A DNA stretch of 64,000 nucleotides from Mimachlamys varia (Eukaryota; Mollusca; Bivalvia; Pectinida; Pectinidae), in contig OX392532.1 of assembly GCA_947623455.1 (NCBI GenBank), forward strand, positions 27,874,792 to 27,938,791. The letters run 5' to 3'. Under the pieces are notes generated by a model. That model ran no database searches. It had not been told where the DNA came from and saw nothing but the letters and a program-made list of their open reading frames with translations. Below are positions 51,401 to 59,119 of the stretch, piece by piece (positions within the stretch are counted from its first letter, which is position 1; each line of letters starts with the position of its first letter). The position numbers and the translations under genes were made by a program.

Positions 51401-54400
51401 ATGAACAGATTTACAGTAAAAATAACAGAGGTGCACAAGTCAGAAATAACCAATGCATATTATTGGGACAAAATTTGTTAACCAACATTGTTGCAGGTTT
51501 CATGCAGTTTGGTATTGCATGAAATAAACACACCATCCCCATGCCTAACTAAAGCCTTGTATACATTCCTACATCTGCGGTCAAGAATGAACAACATCTA
51601 TAATACAATTAGCTAAACTTAAAAGCACAAAATATAAAATGCTCAAATCTCCTTCAATACAACATACTACAACTCCCTCACTCTACACAACCTGTCCCTC
51701 TCCATACAACACAACCTGTCCCTCCCCATACAACACATAACCTGTCCTTCCCAATACAACACACAACCTGTCCCTCTCCATACAACACAACCTGTCCCTT
51801 CCCATACAATACAACCTGTCCTTTCCCATACAACACAACATGTCCCTCCCCATACAACACATAACATGTCCCTCCCCATACAACACAACATGTCCCTTCC
51901 CATTCAACACAACCTGTCCCTTCCCATACAACACAACCTGTCCCCTCCCATACAACACAACCTGTCCCTTCCCATACAACACAACCTGTCCCTTCCCATA
52001 CAACACAACCTGTCCCTTCCCATACAACACAACCTGTCCCTTCCCATACAACACAACCTGTCCCTTCCCATACAACACAACCTGTCCCTTCCCATACAAC
52101 ACACAATCTGTCCCTCCCCATACAAAACAACCAGTCCCTCCCCATACAACACACAATCTGTCCCTCCCCATACAACACACAACCTGTCCCTCCCCATACA
52201 ACACACAATCTGTCCTTCCCAATACAACACACAACCTGTCCTTCCTGTACAACACATAACCTGTCCCTCCCCATACAACACACAAGCTGTCCCTTCCCAT
52301 ACAACACATAACCTGTCCTTCCACTTACAACACACAATCTTTCTCTCACCATACAACACAACCTGTCCCTCCCCATACAATACAACCTGTCCCTCCCCAT
52401 ACAACACATAACATGTCCCTCCCCATACAACACATATCCTGTCCTTCCCCATACAATACATAACCTGTCCCTCCCCAACCAACACAACATGTCCCTCCAC
52501 ATACAACACAACCTGTCCCTCCCAATACAACACACATCATGTCCCTCCCCATACTAAACACATAACCTGTCCCTCCTCACACAACACACAATGTGTCCCT
52601 CCTTATACAACACAACATGTCCCTCCCCATACAACATACAACCTGTCCCTCCCCATACAACACAACATGTCCCTCCCCATACAACATACAATCTGTTGCT
52701 CCCCATACAAAACACAAATTGTCCCTCCCCATACAACACAACCTGTCCCTCCCCATACAACACAACATGTCCCTCCCCATACAACACACAATCTGTCCCT
52801 CCCCATACAACACACAACCTGTCCCTCCCCATACAACACAACATGTCTCTCCCCATACAACACAACCTGTCCCTTCCCATATAACACAACATGTCCCTCC
52901 CCATACAACACACAATCTGTCCCTCCCCATACAACACACAACCTGTCCCTCACCATACAACACAACCTGTCCCTCCCCATACAACACAACCTGTCCCTCC
53001 CCATACAACATACAATCTGTTGCTCCCCATACAAAACACAACCTGTCCCTCCCCATACAACAAAACCTGTCCCTCCCCATATAACACACAAACTGTCCCT
53101 TACCATACAACACACAACTGTCCCTCCCCATACAACACAACCTGTCCCTAACCTTACTAAACACACAACCTGTCCCTCCCCATACAACACACATCCTGCC
53201 CCACCCCATACCGAACACAACCTGTCCCTTCCCATACAACACAACATGTCCCTCCCCATACAATTCACACAATGTCCCTCTCCATACACAGAAAATAATA
53301 GTAAAATCACATTTAGAGAACAAAATACATCTAAAAGTAGCAGCAAAACCAGTATTGCATCACACTACAAAGGGAGATAATACACCATTGGCTATTCCAA
53401 AAGAAGTCAACTTTGTTGGTTTGATTCTTTGGTTTATATACTGGATAAGGGGACAAATTGTTTACCACTCCTTCTGATAGACTCTGACAGACAGTTCAGT
53501 CCTAACTAGTCCTGTTACTGAGATAATTGGGTTAAGACTGGCACACAAGCCAGTAAACAAGAAACAATTTAAGTTATCTATACTTGTATATATATTCAAT
53601 GCACTTCATAGTCTACATTATTTATCTCCTAATGTTCTATTCAATTTAAGATCAACATTGCGGTTTCAAACTAGAATTATATGTAAATTATTGTCTAAAT
53701 GAATATTTACATTCTTTAATTTCTTTTGATCAAATGTTGTTTATTTAAAAATTAATGCTTTCCATTTTTTTATTTAGATCCTAGCGGAAAGCTAATATTT
53801 GTTCAAGTTGCATATAATGTCAATGCTAGAAATATTTATCAAAGAACTTCCAACATTTTAATTAATGATAAATATCTGTGAACAAAGAAAATTGAAAATA
53901 TTATTGTTCCCCAAAAACTAGAAACCAGTGTTAAAATTTTCAAACTATTCAATTTTTACCCAGCTGTTTTATGTGTTTCCAATTTTAATTATCAATCAAA
54001 TGATTTTTTTCACTCTCTGTCTTGGGAAAACTGTTTAAACTTGACTTTACTTTTGCTTGTCTTCCTCTTTAAAATTGATGATGATTTTGAATATGGGGGT
54101 ATTTTCTTATATTTCCAAATATGTATACACCTAGCAAATTTTCATGCAAGAAAAACAAACTGAATTCAATATCTACAGGTAATTTTTCTATCTAATGAAA
54201 CTACTTGTGAATGGCTGTATAATTTGTGTTCTAATTTTGATGACCAGAATAGCCACACAAAAGACAATACTTAATGACAAGTGCAATTCAGTAGTAAAAG
54301 CATGTGTTTATTTTAAAACTATGCATGTGCATTGCATGACAGACTTAAATTGTGTCAAAATAATACAAAAAACTTTAATTCAGAGCATGTCTACGTATAC

Positions 54401-57400
54401 CAACACTTCAAATTTTCGACAAAAGATTCAGTACACTGACAGCTGTACAGTTTGGTATGAATACTCATTAAATAGCATGCAAGTGTCATAAATTGATTCA
54501 ATAACCCTTTCCCCCTATATAACTTTAATAAACTTTACCATGTATTGATTAAGGTAAGTCCATTATGGTCTGTAGTGGTGAAAGGGTTAGATTCTATCTT
54601 ACAGTTTTCACTCCTACATATTTAAACTGGGTTTTACTCTTTTATAGATCAGGGATTTTTTCCCTTGAATTTGGAATTTGTCAACCAGTAAAATGCGAAA
54701 TCTCATAATTTTTTGCAAATTTATCACACCTTCCACTTGTGGATTTCATGACAACAAATTGGAAATAATTTCCAAGGAGAAAGGGGACATTTTTTGGCCC
54801 CAAATGTTATTGTAAGAAAATCCCTGCAGATCATTATGTTTTATATTCTTATTCTAATTGTAAAATGTTCAAATAAATTATTGATGCCTTTTTTCTCAAA
54901 TTCCTTTCCTAGTTTTCGTTAAACAAAATGTATCTTACAAAATATATGAACTCTTTTTGAACCTGACTTACTTTTCAACATAGCTCTCACGAAAGATTTA
55001 CTTTAGTTTGTTTGGTTTATATTAAACATCCAATTAACAGCTATGGCCATTTAAGGAAATGCCAGGTTTTGGTGGTAGAGGACCAACGACCAGCCTGCCG
55101 CCATTACCTGGGAACTAACCGCCACCATGCCGAGTGGAGGCAGGCTTTAGTGGTAAGGATCTGATGACCTAACCACACAACCACCAAAGTCCTCGAAGGA
55201 TACAGATTTACACTGGTACATGAAGAACAACAGATCTAGATTTGTTTACTCATCGCTACACGAGTACTGAAACTAATGATTTATATGAAAAGGTATCATT
55301 ATCAAAACATTTCTTTTTAAGTCCTTGACTTATGTAAATATTTTCAAAAAGAATCATTACTTTTATAGAACTATGAATTAGACGAGATCAGTACAATATC
55401 CCCTATAAGCCTAATATAAAACCATAAAAGAATCTAACATTTATGTGGAGTTATACTGTTCCATTATATGTACTGAGGATACAGAAATATTAACGCTATA
55501 CTACAAATATTAGGGAATACATACGTAGCAAAACTCTGTTGCATACCAGCATAAACATTTTAATTTTTTTTTTGTATTTCCTATATGTGACAGCAGGGAA
55601 AAGTACAAAAGAATACATATTGATATAAGGGTATTTCTATTTATAGATAGGAAATATCAAAACTGGCGGGAATAGTTTAGGAGTGTTCAGACGTGAAAAG
55701 TAAATTGCTAAATACTATCAACCAAACACAAGATTCAAAATATTGCATGTCTGTGTATCTAGAAAACCACCACTACAACATATACCACTCATGTCATTCA
55801 CTGGAAAATCTCACTTGAACAGCTATTCACTTCCATATTTTAATTTTCATTTCTGATTTGTCAGAATAATCAGCCACCAACTCAAAAATTTGCCTTCAAA
55901 GTATACTCAATTAAATTCCATTAGACTGTCAATCAAAAGATGAAATTTAACAATATTTTATGATCTACTTCAAAATTACAAAAAAAAATCGACAAATTTT
56001 GTATTAATTAATATAAGATTTCATGGCAATTTAATCAAAGTAGGTTAAATTAAAAGTTCTAGAGAAACAAATTATCATATTCAATATGGTAGCAGCACTC
56101 ATGTGCAAGTTTCCCAGTGTATGACATGAAGCCTGTCCACAGCAGAAGGAGTGGAAACGCGAGGAATGGGCATGCAGGGGAGATAACTCTACTATACCAC
56201 AAACACAACACCGAGAGTTGACCCTGACTTACTTTTGGAATAGTCAATAGCCTTGAGCCGTGATGGATGTATGGGAGAGTTAGGGATGGGGGAGGTGTGC
56301 CCTGAGGGACCGCGACTGCCCCCACCCGTTTCTGAGCCTTCGTTGGAAGGCCGACGTATCTTCAGCATATCGTTTCCAATAATTAGATTTGTAGGTTTCT
56401 TCTTACTGTACCTGTGAAAGAAAACAAGAATACTAAGAAAAAGGATCATAGCATGTTCAGCTTTGTAAAGTTAAGCTTTTGTAATTATGTTCACAACATA
56501 AATCTCCAATAGCTTTTCCCATCCTTCATCAGATAGGAAAATGGGGTTTAAAATTTCATATCAACAAAACCTCTGCAAAAATGTGTTGATCCAAAACAAT
56601 ATTTACAGAAAATAAATGAAGCAAAACTGACATCCTTTATTGATTTATTTTTTTTTTTTGTTAGAAAAATGGGGTTTAGCAATAAGGAAAGGTTTTTTTA
56701 AAGAAATCAGTTCAGCGAAAAGTCCTTTTCCATTAATTAATGGTATCTTCACATGCACACTTACATTCAATATTCATCTTTTAACTGAAAATATTTTATT
56801 TTGGAATCGATTATTTCAATGCCTATTTTCAATCAAACGTAGAATTCCATAGCTTGAAAGGCTGAAAAGCTACCATAATCTTCATGTACCGACCAAACAA
56901 ATGTCCTTGCGACCACTTACTTAGGTCCATCGATATCTGTGACTCTATTGGCCAGCTGAGACTCGTGGGATCGACTCTTTGTGAGGGGATAATCCGGAAT
57001 GAGGATGTGTCGACGATTTGTGGGCGGGGTTCCTGTCATCCGTGAGTTGCCTCCCGATCTGCCGGTCAGTGGAGGTGTAGGAGGAGGCGTATACCTACAG
57101 AAGAGAGGAAAGGGAGCAAACTCTTACATCTTTCTGAATAAAGATGGCACTTACAATTAGAAGGGAGCAAACTCTTACATCTTCCTGAATAAAGATGGCA
57201 CTTACAATTAGAAGGGAGCAAACTCTTACATCTTCCTGAATTAAAGAAGGCACTTGCACTGAAAATTTTACATTATTAGCCCAAAGCATACACGTACACA
57301 TTTACACCAGCTCTTTTTTTGTCAAGGGCGAAAAATCAAGCAGACTTTTTTAAAGGGTAATTGCCAAGTTATGATCAAATGAACTAATTGTGTAGGAGGT

Positions 57401-59119
57401 GATCTTGCATGGTATCTAGGGCAGACAATGCACATGTCAACTGCTGTAAGACTAGAACAAATGTTAGAATCAAATGAAAATGTTAGAACCAAAAGGAAAT
57501 AATTAGAGGAAAGGGAAAGAAGTCTTAAATCTTTCTGAATACAATTGGCTTTTACATGAGAAATTTACATTATTTTGGGAGAAAAAAAGAATGGAAATAA
57601 CCCACATTATACATATCTGCAGAATAAATTTAAATTTAAATAATTTCCTTCATTTGTGAAAATATCATGGACATAAGTGTACTGTGACACAATAAAATCA
57701 GAGATCTGGACAGAAAGACAAGGCAATTTAAAACTCTTTGCACATGTTGATGAGGGTTTGAAAGAGAAGTTTCCTCACCTGGTTCTGTCTGTGTGGGTGG
57801 CGGGGACCGGTGACGGGGGAGTACTCTGTGGGGACGTGGGAATGGGAACAGGCTGGATATTTTCTGGGGGTAGAGAGGAGATGGAGGGCCGTCCCGAGTG
57901 GTAGCCCGGGGAACTGCCGCTGTATGGACTACTGGAAGCCTGTGTGTAGTTCGTCCAGCTCAGGTCTTTATCACTGTCCCCGCCTGTGTCTCCCACCAAT
58001 AGGTGCTCTGGAACATCAAACATCAACACATGACGAAATTTTCAAAAGTTGCTTTTCATTAAATTCATCAAATTTTTTGCAAAATATCCATTTTGGCAGG
58101 TATCCTTATGCTTATGACATATTTAACTGAAAAAGCTTCCCAAAAATTATGCACATTTTTGTCAATGCATATTCGTTGTATGAAACTATTAACCAACAAA
58201 CATACCCCATTAAATATTGGGCACCAACCAACCCATCTGATGCATGGTCTGGGAACCTAACACACAACAGCTGGTTACATTCTGACATTAGCAGGATTTA
58301 AGTCGATGTTTGCATAATATGGTGTTAGCATGCAGATATTACACAGTGTAAACAGCTGAAGCCTATCTATTGTAACTGGCAATGACATAATTATTTTTCT
58401 TCTATCAACAAATACCAAGTGGTAAGGATTTACCGATATTGGTAAAAGTAGCCATTCGGTCTAAAGTATGCTTTAAATAAACAGCCAGAAAATAATTGTA
58501 AATACCACTAGTAAATTGGGCTAGTATACTTTCCCCAACTTTGCCAGTCCATATGCAATTACCTACTCTTATTCAACATAATGAGTAATACCAAGTTTGA
58601 ACTAGTCAATATTCTAGCAAGCAGTATTTAGTCCAGTTGGAGATTTCACTATTCTAAAGACTTCCATACAGTGATTTTGTTTGTCCATATTTACAGCCAA
58701 TAAAAGGCTGTTTCCCCTAGTCAAAATTTGCTGTATAACTCAAAATGAAGCAAAATTCAAGAATATATTCCCAATATACCTGAAAATCCGACTATATTTT
58801 CCCAAATCAATCAGCCACAGGCCATCTCAAAATCAAGGTAGTAAAAACACTGCCATATTGTGTAGCACTGAATTTAATAGTAATTGTGAACTTTGTGCTG
58901 AACTTACTTTCTTGTTCAGCTGTCGATAATGATATTCACAAAGTCACAGTACAGAATGACAAAGAAAAACAAACCTGTCCATTTCTTGAGGTTGCGGAGA
59001 GCACAGTTTAACTTCCTGTGGTCCTCCTCTTTGGAATCAAACCTCAGCAGCAGGTTTCTCACCTCATCTTCCTGCATGTCCAGTAGTGATGTTAGAGTTA
59101 TCTCTCTTTGAAGTATACC
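27262..59119 (-). CDS. KSR: Kinase suppressor of Ras (KSR), 5' partial, with alternative C1 exons
   Basis: Scaffold of the Ras-RAF-MEK-ERK cascade that binds RAF and MEK. Exons in transcript order (plus coordinates): 58975-59119, 57779-58007, 56921-57094, 56233-56411, 49554-49608, then 46760-46840 or 43750-43842, then 41634-41710, 40853-41107, 40184-40256, 39794-39836, 37958-38049, 36932-37022, 35831-35913, 34752-34976, 29186-29317, 28119-28248, 27262-27420. The partial product is 740 or 744 residues. Order: end of the CC-SAM (CA1) region (1-48); Pro/Ser-rich linker with SRSHESQL, matching the mammalian 14-3-3 site; C1 zinc finger (about 260-310); Ser/Thr-rich linker with FHYP, an ERK-docking-like FxFP motif; kinase-like domain (about 448 to 725) with GTGSFG, VAIK, HKDLKSKN, SDFG and CPE. 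The beta-3 Lys is present (Arg in mammalian KSR), and HRD is HKD. Mammalian KSR is about 920-950 residues, so the N-terminus is missing here. Confidence 0.95.
28119..28248 (-). CDS. KSR: KSR exon: kinase C-lobe
   Basis: Acceptor taattacag, donor gtaagt. Encodes TVWYELICGEWPFKHYAPES then IIWQVGHGLKPAL, matching [24 protein letters not shown] of mammalian KSR. Confidence 0.95.
28430..28570 (-). mobile_element. Possible SINE fragment
   Basis: Contains a reverse-strand B-box-like stretch (GGGAATCAAATCCCAGGCGC) and GGAGAAAAC. Fits the general build of tRNA-derived SINEs in this window. Weak. Confidence 0.35.
29186..29317 (-). CDS. KSR: KSR exon: activation segment to alpha-F
   Basis: Acceptor gactcctcag, donor gtaagt. 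Encodes KGEWLNISPGWLVYLCPEII and LPFSEKSDVYAF. CPE replaces the APE motif, and SDVYAFG is the usual D-x-x-x-x-G of alpha-F. Confidence 0.94.
29413..29503. mobile_element. MITE family 6 (CATTCACCCC), copy 1
   Basis: About 85 bp between TTAA and TTAA; ends CCTTCACCCCTAAA and GAGTGAATGAG. Adjacent to copy 2. Confidence 0.6.
29503..29592. mobile_element. MITE family 6, copy 2
   Basis: ACATTCAACACCCCTGAAAA to CAGGGGTGAATGAGT, with TTTGAATTGGAAGAGTC in the middle, shared with 44032-44116 and 45351-45435. Confidence 0.65.
30571..30965. mobile_element. MITE family 3, copy 2 (TTAA-flanked)
   Basis: 395 bp with perfect inverted ends AGGCCCAATATACGTAACTT and complement, flanked by TTAA (30567-30570 and 30966-30969). 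Internal sequence collinear with 10518-10879. In a KSR intron. Confidence 0.9.
31172..31425. mobile_element. MITE family 5, two copies head to head
   Basis: The left half (31172-31270) is an inverted partial copy ending AATTGAAGATTGATCA; the right half (31272-31425) begins ATCAATCTACAATTC and ends TTTATCACTG. Together they form a large imperfect palindrome. Confidence 0.6.
32122..32210 (+). mobile_element. MITE family 1, fragment
   Basis: TACAGTAGACTCCACTTAGT, then ATGATATAACAGGAATGTGA, shared with the left third of the full copies. Confidence 0.55.
32640..32885. repeat. Tandem duplication, ~115 bp x 2
   Basis: TATCGTTCGGCCCTGT-AGATT, a T-rich run, TTTCTGGAAAG-TTTACATG, and TTGGCAGATAC-GAGATA occur twice in the same order. 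Confidence 0.85.
33225..33485. repeat. Tandem duplication, ~120 bp x 2
   Basis: Both copies have AATAAGT-GATTTATTTT, TTTGCTACC, and AAGGAAATGGCCCTGA followed by GAAGATTT. No open coding context. Confidence 0.75.
33630..34015. repeat. C-rich array, ~50-60 bp irregular unit
   Basis: Repeats of GGCTCCTGACATAGACCCC and TATCAGC followed by C-runs, including 20 consecutive C at 33697-33716. On the KSR transcript strand this is a series of G-runs. Confidence 0.9.
34752..34976 (-). CDS. KSR: KSR exon: catalytic loop and DFG
   Basis: The acceptor is catttccag before TTACTGTAG, because this gives SYCSGQTLFNYVRKEKF, aligned to SLCKGRTLY; the next AG would drop three residues. Contains GMGFLHARGIFHKDLKSKN and SDFGLFNIS. 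Donor gtcagt. Confidence 0.95.
35619..35805. mobile_element. Possible family 7 element, diverged
   Basis: TTCGGTCGAATCTAGTTATC at the left and TCGAAATAACAAAGTTTGAC at the right resemble the ends at 50013-50171. Weak inverted ends. Confidence 0.4.
35831..35913 (-). CDS. KSR: KSR exon: kinase alpha-C to hinge
   Basis: Acceptor ctgttacag, donor gtatgg. Encodes VAMLINKRHDNLILFAGACM and KPPAIIT, matching RHENVVLFMGACM in mammals. Confidence 0.95.
36020..36246 (+). mobile_element. MITE family 2, copy 3
   Basis: TACTGTAAAAGCCAATATTT to CCACTTTTTCAGTA, about 227 bp, TA-flanked. Directly followed by an inverted copy. Confidence 0.82.
36255..36476 (-). mobile_element. MITE family 2, copy 4 (inverted)
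   Basis: Reverse-complement member of the family: its reverse reads CTGTAACAGTTGATATTTTC, then CTTCCAAACTGTTTACGG. With copy 3 it makes a ~450-bp inverted repeat in a KSR intron. Confidence 0.75.
36615..36769. mobile_element. MITE family 5, complete copy
   Basis: 155 bp, CAGTGATCA at the left and TGATCACTG at the right, internal TCTACAATTCATTTCC and TTCCAGAAAATCTTGAGTCC shared with 25302 and 31272 copies. Confidence 0.75.
36932..37022 (-). CDS. KSR: KSR exon: kinase beta-3 with retained lysine
   Basis: Acceptor cgttccag, donor gtatgt. Encodes GLWHGDVAIKMLNIDSDMD and EFKQE. VAIK carries the catalytic-type lysine that mammalian KSR1 and KSR2 have replaced by arginine. Confidence 0.95.
37958..38049 (-). 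CDS. KSR: KSR exon: start of kinase domain, Gly loop
   Basis: Acceptor tctttttcag, donor gtaagt. Encodes DWIIPFEEVKLGDLIGTGSF then GAVY, equivalent to DWDIPFEQLEIGELIGKGRFG of mammalian KSR. The glycine loop is complete (GTGSFG). Confidence 0.95.
38195..38285 (-). mobile_element. tRNA-like SINE head
   Basis: The reverse strand reads TTTGACTCAGTTGGTATAGC (A-box-like) and CCCGGGTTCGATTCCTGG (B box). A matching acceptor stem was not found, so it is a SINE head or tRNA pseudogene. Confidence 0.55.
39028..39118 (+). other. Exon-like open segment of unknown origin
   Basis: After acceptor-like ttattccag, 91 nt encode GDNYDAISDVVQENIYKYME then ANGYYNCDVN, followed by a weak donor gtgacc. The composition looks protein-coding and unlike its AT-rich surroundings. 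The Y-x-A...IY...E pattern faintly recalls the start of ARB2/FAM172A-type domains, but this is not a firm match. No second exon was found. It lies antisense in a KSR intron; it could be a gene fragment or chance. Confidence 0.3.
39160..39262. repeat. Tandem duplication, ~50 bp x 2
   Basis: GGTCTTATACTTACGCTATT and TTGTCTATTCCAGCTGTGAC occur twice, about 50 bp apart. Each copy has an acceptor-like tattccag. Confidence 0.9.
39794..39836 (-). CDS. KSR: KSR short linker exon
   Basis: 43 nt; acceptor tttttcag, donor gtaagt. Encodes DTNTSDDSNKTLVD in the only frame compatible with its neighbours. It is phase 2 in and phase 0 out, so skipping it would shift the frame. Confidence 0.72.
40184..40256 (-). 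CDS. KSR: KSR exon: linker
   Basis: Acceptor gttttccag, donor gtaagt. Encodes TKPLKVDKATETNSSEPVKI. Accepted on splice sites and phase continuity with both neighbours, not on conservation. Confidence 0.75.
40853..41107 (-). CDS. KSR: KSR exon: Ser-rich linker with FxYP docking motif
   Basis: Acceptor acacgtag, donor gtaggt. Contains TRRDTEP where mammalian KSR1 has its second 14-3-3 site (RRTESVP), a run of Ser/Thr/Pro, and FHYP at its 3' end. FHYP fits the F-x-F/Y-P ERK docking (DEF) pattern; docking itself is inferred. Confidence 0.92.
41634..41710 (-). CDS. KSR: KSR exon: second half of C1 domain
   Basis: Acceptor gttaccag, donor gtaagt. Encodes FKCHRDCAGKVSVNC, giving the C-x4-H-x2-C-x7-C end of the zinc finger, then GDYPDSFWE. 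Shared by both alternative forms. Confidence 0.93.
42252..42755 (+). mobile_element. tRNA-derived SINE, ~500 bp
   Basis: Head with A box TGGTCGAGTGG (42260-42270) and B box GGTTCGATCCC (42303-42313). The 3' part has AAAGCGCTTTAGAGTGGC and GGGCGCTATATCAAAT, ending in an ATT microsatellite (about 42733-42752). Tails of this type are common in bivalve SINEs. Plus orientation, in a KSR intron (KSR is minus). Confidence 0.82.
43750..43842 (-). CDS. KSR: KSR alternative exon A: first half of C1 domain
   Basis: 93 nt; acceptor tcttctctttgtag, donor gtaagt. One base completes Arg; encodes FEKKSFTIFGSNCDVCSKVI, then YLNGKVCKDC and AA. The lead (F-x-K-K-S-F) resembles RAF and KSR C1 domains, but the ligand spacing is C-x2-C-x10-C-x2-C, one residue longer than usual. 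Duplicate of exon B with clear divergence. Confidence 0.85.
44032..44116. mobile_element. MITE family 6, copy 3
   Basis: ACACATTCACCCCTGAAATT to TTTTCAGGGATGGA, same centre (ACCTTTGAGTTGGAAAAGC). Confidence 0.6.
45351..45435. mobile_element. MITE family 6, copy 4
   Basis: ACTCATTCACACCTGACATT to CAGGGTTGAATGAGT; inverted ends about 15 bp. Confidence 0.65.
46030..46230. mobile_element. Dispersed repeat family 8, copy 1
   Basis: CTAGAAATGTCTGTGAGACA, CTTATTATGTATGC, AGTAGTTATTTAGATAAGCT, then CGGGACGGGACAGGACGGGA. Shares these blocks in order with 63225-63780. Confidence 0.65.
46760..46840 (-). CDS. KSR: KSR alternative exon B: first half of C1 domain
   Basis: 81 nt; acceptor caacattag, donor gtaaga. 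One base completes Arg; encodes FCNTFKITTCDHCHKQMFLG, then YKCKEC and AA. Zinc ligands follow C-x2-C-x9-C-x2-C, the same spacing as RAF and vertebrate KSR. Same entry and exit phase as exon A (43750-43842), and a multiple of three. Inferred mutually exclusive with A; no transcript evidence is available. Confidence 0.82.
47470..49192. repeat. Tandem array, 24-bp unit (~70 copies), intronic
   Basis: Unit AGTGTAAGAAAAGAAACAGA, TGTC, about 1.7 kb, purine-rich on the plus strand, with larger duplicated blocks (for example about 48300-48480 and 48830-49000). Period of eight codons gives long reverse-strand open frames (SVSFLTLT repeats), which are not genes. Between KSR exon B and exon 49554-49608. 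Confidence 0.97.
49554..49608 (-). CDS. KSR: KSR exon: lead-in to C1 domain
   Basis: Acceptor gtacttccag, donor gtaggt. Encodes TLAVPKSPKQHQLHGNH, then AG, the start of an Arg codon. The final His is the first zinc ligand of the C1 domain; the AG phase is completed by A or G from either alternative C1 exon, giving Arg in both cases. Confidence 0.88.
50013..50171. mobile_element. MITE family 7, ~159 bp
   Basis: ACAGTCGAACCTCG at the left and its perfect complement CGAGGTTCGACTGT at the right. KSR intron. Confidence 0.8.
50578..50793 (-). mobile_element. tRNA-derived SINE, complete
   Basis: On the reverse strand the head starts GGGGCTGTGGTGGCCGAGTG (A box 50773-50783) with a B box GTTCGAATCC (50713-50723). 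The body contains CTCCGGGTTCTCAGGC and CACCTCCAAAACCTGGCATG; the tail reads TTAATAGGACGTAAAAC. The head is serine/leucine-tRNA-like. Confidence 0.85.
51665..53290. repeat. Tandem array, 24-26 bp unit (~65 copies), intronic
   Basis: Unit CTGTCCCTCCCCATACAACA plus CAAC or CACAAC, about 1.6 kb. On the KSR transcript strand each unit holds GGGGAGGG. Open frames up to 285 codons on several frames come from the repeat. A block of about 300 bp is duplicated (about 52590-52760 and 52880-53050). Confidence 0.97.
53291..56232. other. KSR intron, no conserved coding seen
   Basis: AT-rich. Holds a family-6-like element at about 54503-54592 and a SINE at 55010-55193. A 98-codon plus-strand frame at 54195-54491 begins with a signal-peptide-like stretch (MKLLVNGCIICVLILM) but has no other support. 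Confidence 0.5.
55010..55193 (-). mobile_element. tRNA-derived SINE, degraded
   Basis: Tail reading TTAAACATCCAATTAACAGC and AAATGCCAGGTTTTGGTGGT match the element at 50578-50793; the head (CACACAACCACCAAAGTCC) is decayed. Confidence 0.65.
56233..56411 (-). CDS. KSR: KSR exon: basic/Ser-Pro linker
   Basis: Acceptor ctttcacag, donor gtaagt. Begins YSKKKPTNLIIGNDMLKIRR, then a Gly/Ser/Pro-rich stretch (TSPIPNSPIHPSRL). Phase fits both neighbours. No named domain; little conservation is expected here. Confidence 0.85.
56921..57094 (-). CDS. KSR: KSR exon: 14-3-3 site region
   Basis: Acceptor cttctgtag, donor gtaagt. Encodes YTPPPTPPLTG and LTKSRSHESQLANRV. The latter matches mammalian LTRSKSHEAQLGNRV, whose serine is the C-TAK1-phosphorylated 14-3-3 site of KSR1. 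Confidence 0.93.
57108..57256. repeat. Tandem repeat, 51 bp x ~3
   Basis: AGGGAGCAAACTCTTACATC, T-CCTGAATAAAGATGGCAC, TTACAATTAGA. Begins 14 bases upstream of the acceptor of KSR exon 56921-57094. Confidence 0.9.
57779..58007 (-). CDS. KSR: KSR exon: Ser/Pro-rich linker
   Basis: Acceptor gatgttccag, donor gtgagg. Low-complexity linker with SSSPYSGSSPGYHSG and several SP/TP sites (PTSPQSTPPSP), which are possible proline-directed phosphorylation sites. Two bases complete the previous codon and two are left over. Confidence 0.9.
58975..59119 (-). CDS. KSR: KSR exon: SAM part of CA1 region
   Basis: Acceptor tttttgatag, donor gtttgt. Encodes ITLTSLLDMQEDEVRNLLLR and KLNCALRNLKKWT, matching the LTLDALLEM...LQYALTCLRK segment of vertebrate KSR1. 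Enters in phase 0 and leaves one base. It needs an upstream exon that was not found to the right. Confidence 0.88.

Noticed and set aside
51678..53346. Long open frames (up to 285 codons) rich in Cys, Gly, Trp or Ser, Pro, Tyr
   Set aside because: They are translations of a near-24-bp tandem repeat, open on both strands and in several frames, with no start context or splice sites.
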